64,000 nucleotides of DNA, from positions 372,001 to 436,000 of the forward strand of contig NZ_JTDK01000006.1 in NCBI RefSeq assembly GCF_000802305.1, in the 5' to 3' direction. Made by a program: the position numbers and the translations under genes. The notes below the pieces were generated by a model. That model made no database searches. It was not told the DNA's origin and worked only from the letters and a program-made list of their open reading frames with translations. Below are positions 62,688 through 64,000 of the stretch, piece after piece. This stretch comes from Microbacterium mangrovi (GTDB taxonomy: Bacteria; Actinomycetota; Actinomycetes; Actinomycetales; Microbacteriaceae). The stretch's first letter is position 1. Every line of letters starts with the position of its first letter.

Positions 62688-63962
62688 ATGCCGAACCTCC
62701 TGGATGTCGTCGCGCCGCCGCGCCTCGGACGCGACTTCCGGTGGTTGCTCGGCGCCTTCTGGACCAGCAACCTGGGCGACGGGATCGCTCTGTCGGCAGC
62801 TCCTCTGCTGCTGGCCTCGATGACGCACTCCCCCGTGTTCGTCGCTGCCGGGGCGATGCTGCAGTATCTCCCCTGGCTGCTGTTCGGCCTGCACGCCGGC
62901 GCCGTCGCCGACCGCCACGACCGGAGGCGCCTCGTGATGGTCGCCAACGGTCTGCGCGGCGTCGTCATCGGCGTGCTCTGCATCTTCCTCGCAACAGGTC
63001 ACGCGACCATCTGGCTGGTGCTGGCCTCCGCGTTCCTCTACGGGACCGCCGAGGTGTTCGCGGACTCGGCCGGCAACACGCTGCTGCCGATGATGATCCG
63101 CCCCGTCGACCTCGGCATCGGAAACGCCCGGATGCAGGCCGGCTACGTGGTCGCCAACCAGATGGCGGGTCCCCCGCTCGGAGCCTTCCTCTTCGCGCTC
63201 GGCTCGTTCTGGCCGTTCTTCGTGCAGGTCGTGTGCGTGCTGTTCGCCGTCGTGCTCGTCTCACGCATCGCACGGACACCCGTTCCCGCGCACGAGGACG
63301 CGGCACCCGCCTCCGGCGCCTCCGCCCACCCGATCCGCGAAGGTCTCCACTGGTTGCGTCACAACCCGCCCGTGCGGACGCTGGTCGTCATCATCCTGGT
63401 GTTCAACGTCACGTGGTCCGCCCCGTGGAGCGTCCTCGTGCTGTACGCCACCGATCGACTGCACATGGGAGAAGTCGGCTACGGCACCCTGACCACGGCA
63501 TCCGCTCTCGGCGGCCTCCTCGCCGTGTCCACCTTCGGCTGGCTCGAGAAGCACGTCTCGTTCGCGACACTCATGCGCGTGTGCCTCACGCTCGAGGTGC
63601 TCATGCACCTGACCTTCGCCGTGACGACGTCCGGCATCGTCGCGCTCATGGTCATGTTCGTCTTCGGCACGTACGCCTTCGTGTGGGGCACCATCTCGAC
63701 CACGGTCCGCCAGCGACTCGTGCCGATGCAGCTGCAGGGCCGCATGGCATCGGTCAACATGGTCGGCGTCTTCGGCGGCATGGTCGTCGGCCAGGCCCTC
63801 GGCGGTGCCATCGCCCAGGTCTGGGGACTGACCGCACCCTGGTGGTTCGCGTTCGCCGGATCGGCGATCACGCTCGCGCTGGTCTGGAAGTCGATCTCGA
63901 ACATCACGGCCGCGAAACCGGTCGTCGACGGGCCGGAGCTTCAGCCTTCGAACGAGCCGTAG
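62688..63962 (+). CDS. MFS transporter (EntS/MFS_3-like)
   Basis: This 424-residue protein has about 11-12 membrane helices. The motif-A loop is HAGAVADRHDRRRLVMVANG, followed by SAFLYGTAEVFADSAGNTLL, and GYVVANQMAGPPLGAFLFAL, typical of the MFS_3 group (enterobactin-exporter-like) that also includes macrolide and drug exporters. GGAGG lies just before the ATG at 62688, and TACGAT (62676-62681) is a likely -10. It follows the HNH gene by 89 bases on the same strand, but this gap has its own promoter-like box. Substrate unknown. Confidence 0.9.
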   Translation: MPNLLDVVAPPRLGRDFRWLLGAFWTSNLGDGIALSAAPLLLASMTHSPVFVAAGAMLQYLPWLLFGLHAGAVADRHDRRRLVMVANGLRGVVIGVLCIFLATGHATIWLVLASAFLYGTAEVFADSAGNTLLPMMIRPVDLGIGNARMQAGYVVANQMAGPPLGAFLFALGSFWPFFVQVVCVLFAVVLVSRIARTPVPAHEDAAPASGASAHPIREGLHWLRHNPPVRTLVVIILVFNVTWSAPWSVLVLYATDRLHMGEVGYGTLTTASALGGLLAVSTFGWLEKHVSFATLMRVCLTLEVLMHLTFAVTTSGIVALMVMFVFGTYAFVWGTISTTVRQRLVPMQLQGRMASVNMVGVFGGMVVGQALGGAIAQVWGLTAPWWFAFAGSAITLALVWKSISNITAAKPVVDGPELQPSNEP

Positions 63963-64000
63963 ACCTCGACGGTGTTTGAGGCGACCTGCTCGCACAGCTC
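63941..64000 (-). CDS. 3' end of an unidentified minus-strand gene
   Basis: The minus strand is open from the window edge to a TGA at 63941, giving the last 19 residues ELCEQVASNTVEVYGSFEG. I do not recognise the family. It would overlap the end of the convergent MFS gene by 22 bases, as several convergent pairs here come very close. This is a weak call because so little is visible. Confidence 0.35.
   Translation of the reverse strand, partial: ELCEQVASNTVEVYGSFEG

Overview
The window is high-GC DNA with short intergenic gaps, GTG starts, many 4-nt start/stop overlaps and actinobacterial gene sets: ftsB/DUF501/eno, mazG, mfd, rplY/pth, glmU/prs, ispE and ksgA, NADP-dependent gdhA, ppc, and a DUF222/HNH protein. 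It reads as a chromosomal segment of a Microbacteriaceae member, most likely Microbacterium or a close relative. That placement is an inference from gene content and style. No rRNA, phage, plasmid, CRISPR or intact insertion sequence was seen. One tRNA is present (tRNA-Gln, UUG).

Layout. 0-4.5 kb: minus-strand run eno, ftsB, DUF501, an orphan mycosin-like subtilase and the 5' part of a type II NADH dehydrogenase. 4.5-9.8 kb: O-methyltransferase, YdeI-like protein, ThrE exporter, a divergent AraC/VOC pair, hisS. 9.8-19.8 kb: mazG-nhaA divergent from ppc, a methyltransferase, an MFS protein fused to a cyclic-nucleotide-binding domain, a hexapeptide protein divergent from gdhA, an SDR. 19.9-25.1 kb: mfd, pth, rplY and a 40-residue membrane peptide. 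25.1-28.3 kb: gluconate/pentose-phosphate genes (gntK, gnd) around a 2-hydroxyacid dehydrogenase. 28.4-33.6 kb: complete branched-chain amino acid importer (livJ-livHMGF). 33.8-38.4 kb: MacB-like ABC transporter divergent from an OmpR-type two-component system. 38.4-41.3 kb: flavin-based electron transfer cassette (FMN-binding lipoprotein, ApbE, NqrB/RnfD-like membrane FAD/NAD reductase). 41.4-44.6 kb: prs, glmU, tRNA-Gln, divergent MarR gene. 44.7-50.1 kb: amine oxidation area with a copper amine oxidase, a DUF952-like/flavin-reductase fusion, a flavin monoamine oxidase and a divergent TetR gene around a clear operator. 50.1-55.2 kb: ABC-F protein and a four-gene quaternary-amine (Opu/Pro-type) importer. 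55.2-59.3 kb: ispE, aldo/keto reductase, DUF2235 protein, ksgA. 59.3-64 kb: sugar MFS porter, a block of dispersed repeats, DUF222/HNH protein, another MFS protein and the 3' end of an unidentified minus-strand gene.

The core genes are those of the Mycobacterium tuberculosis Rv1010-Rv1025 neighbourhood, in similar order, with accessory modules inserted between them. Points I would look at first: the FMN cassette; the glmU start codon lying one base after the tRNA-Gln 3' end; the DUF952-like/flavin-reductase and MFS/cNMP fusions; a hexapeptide protein lacking all three zinc histidines of gamma carbonic anhydrases; a repeat family of about 33 bp found at 28.3 kb and clustered at 60.8-61.05 kb beside the HNH gene; and two well-formed candidate operators (TetR, OmpR-type).
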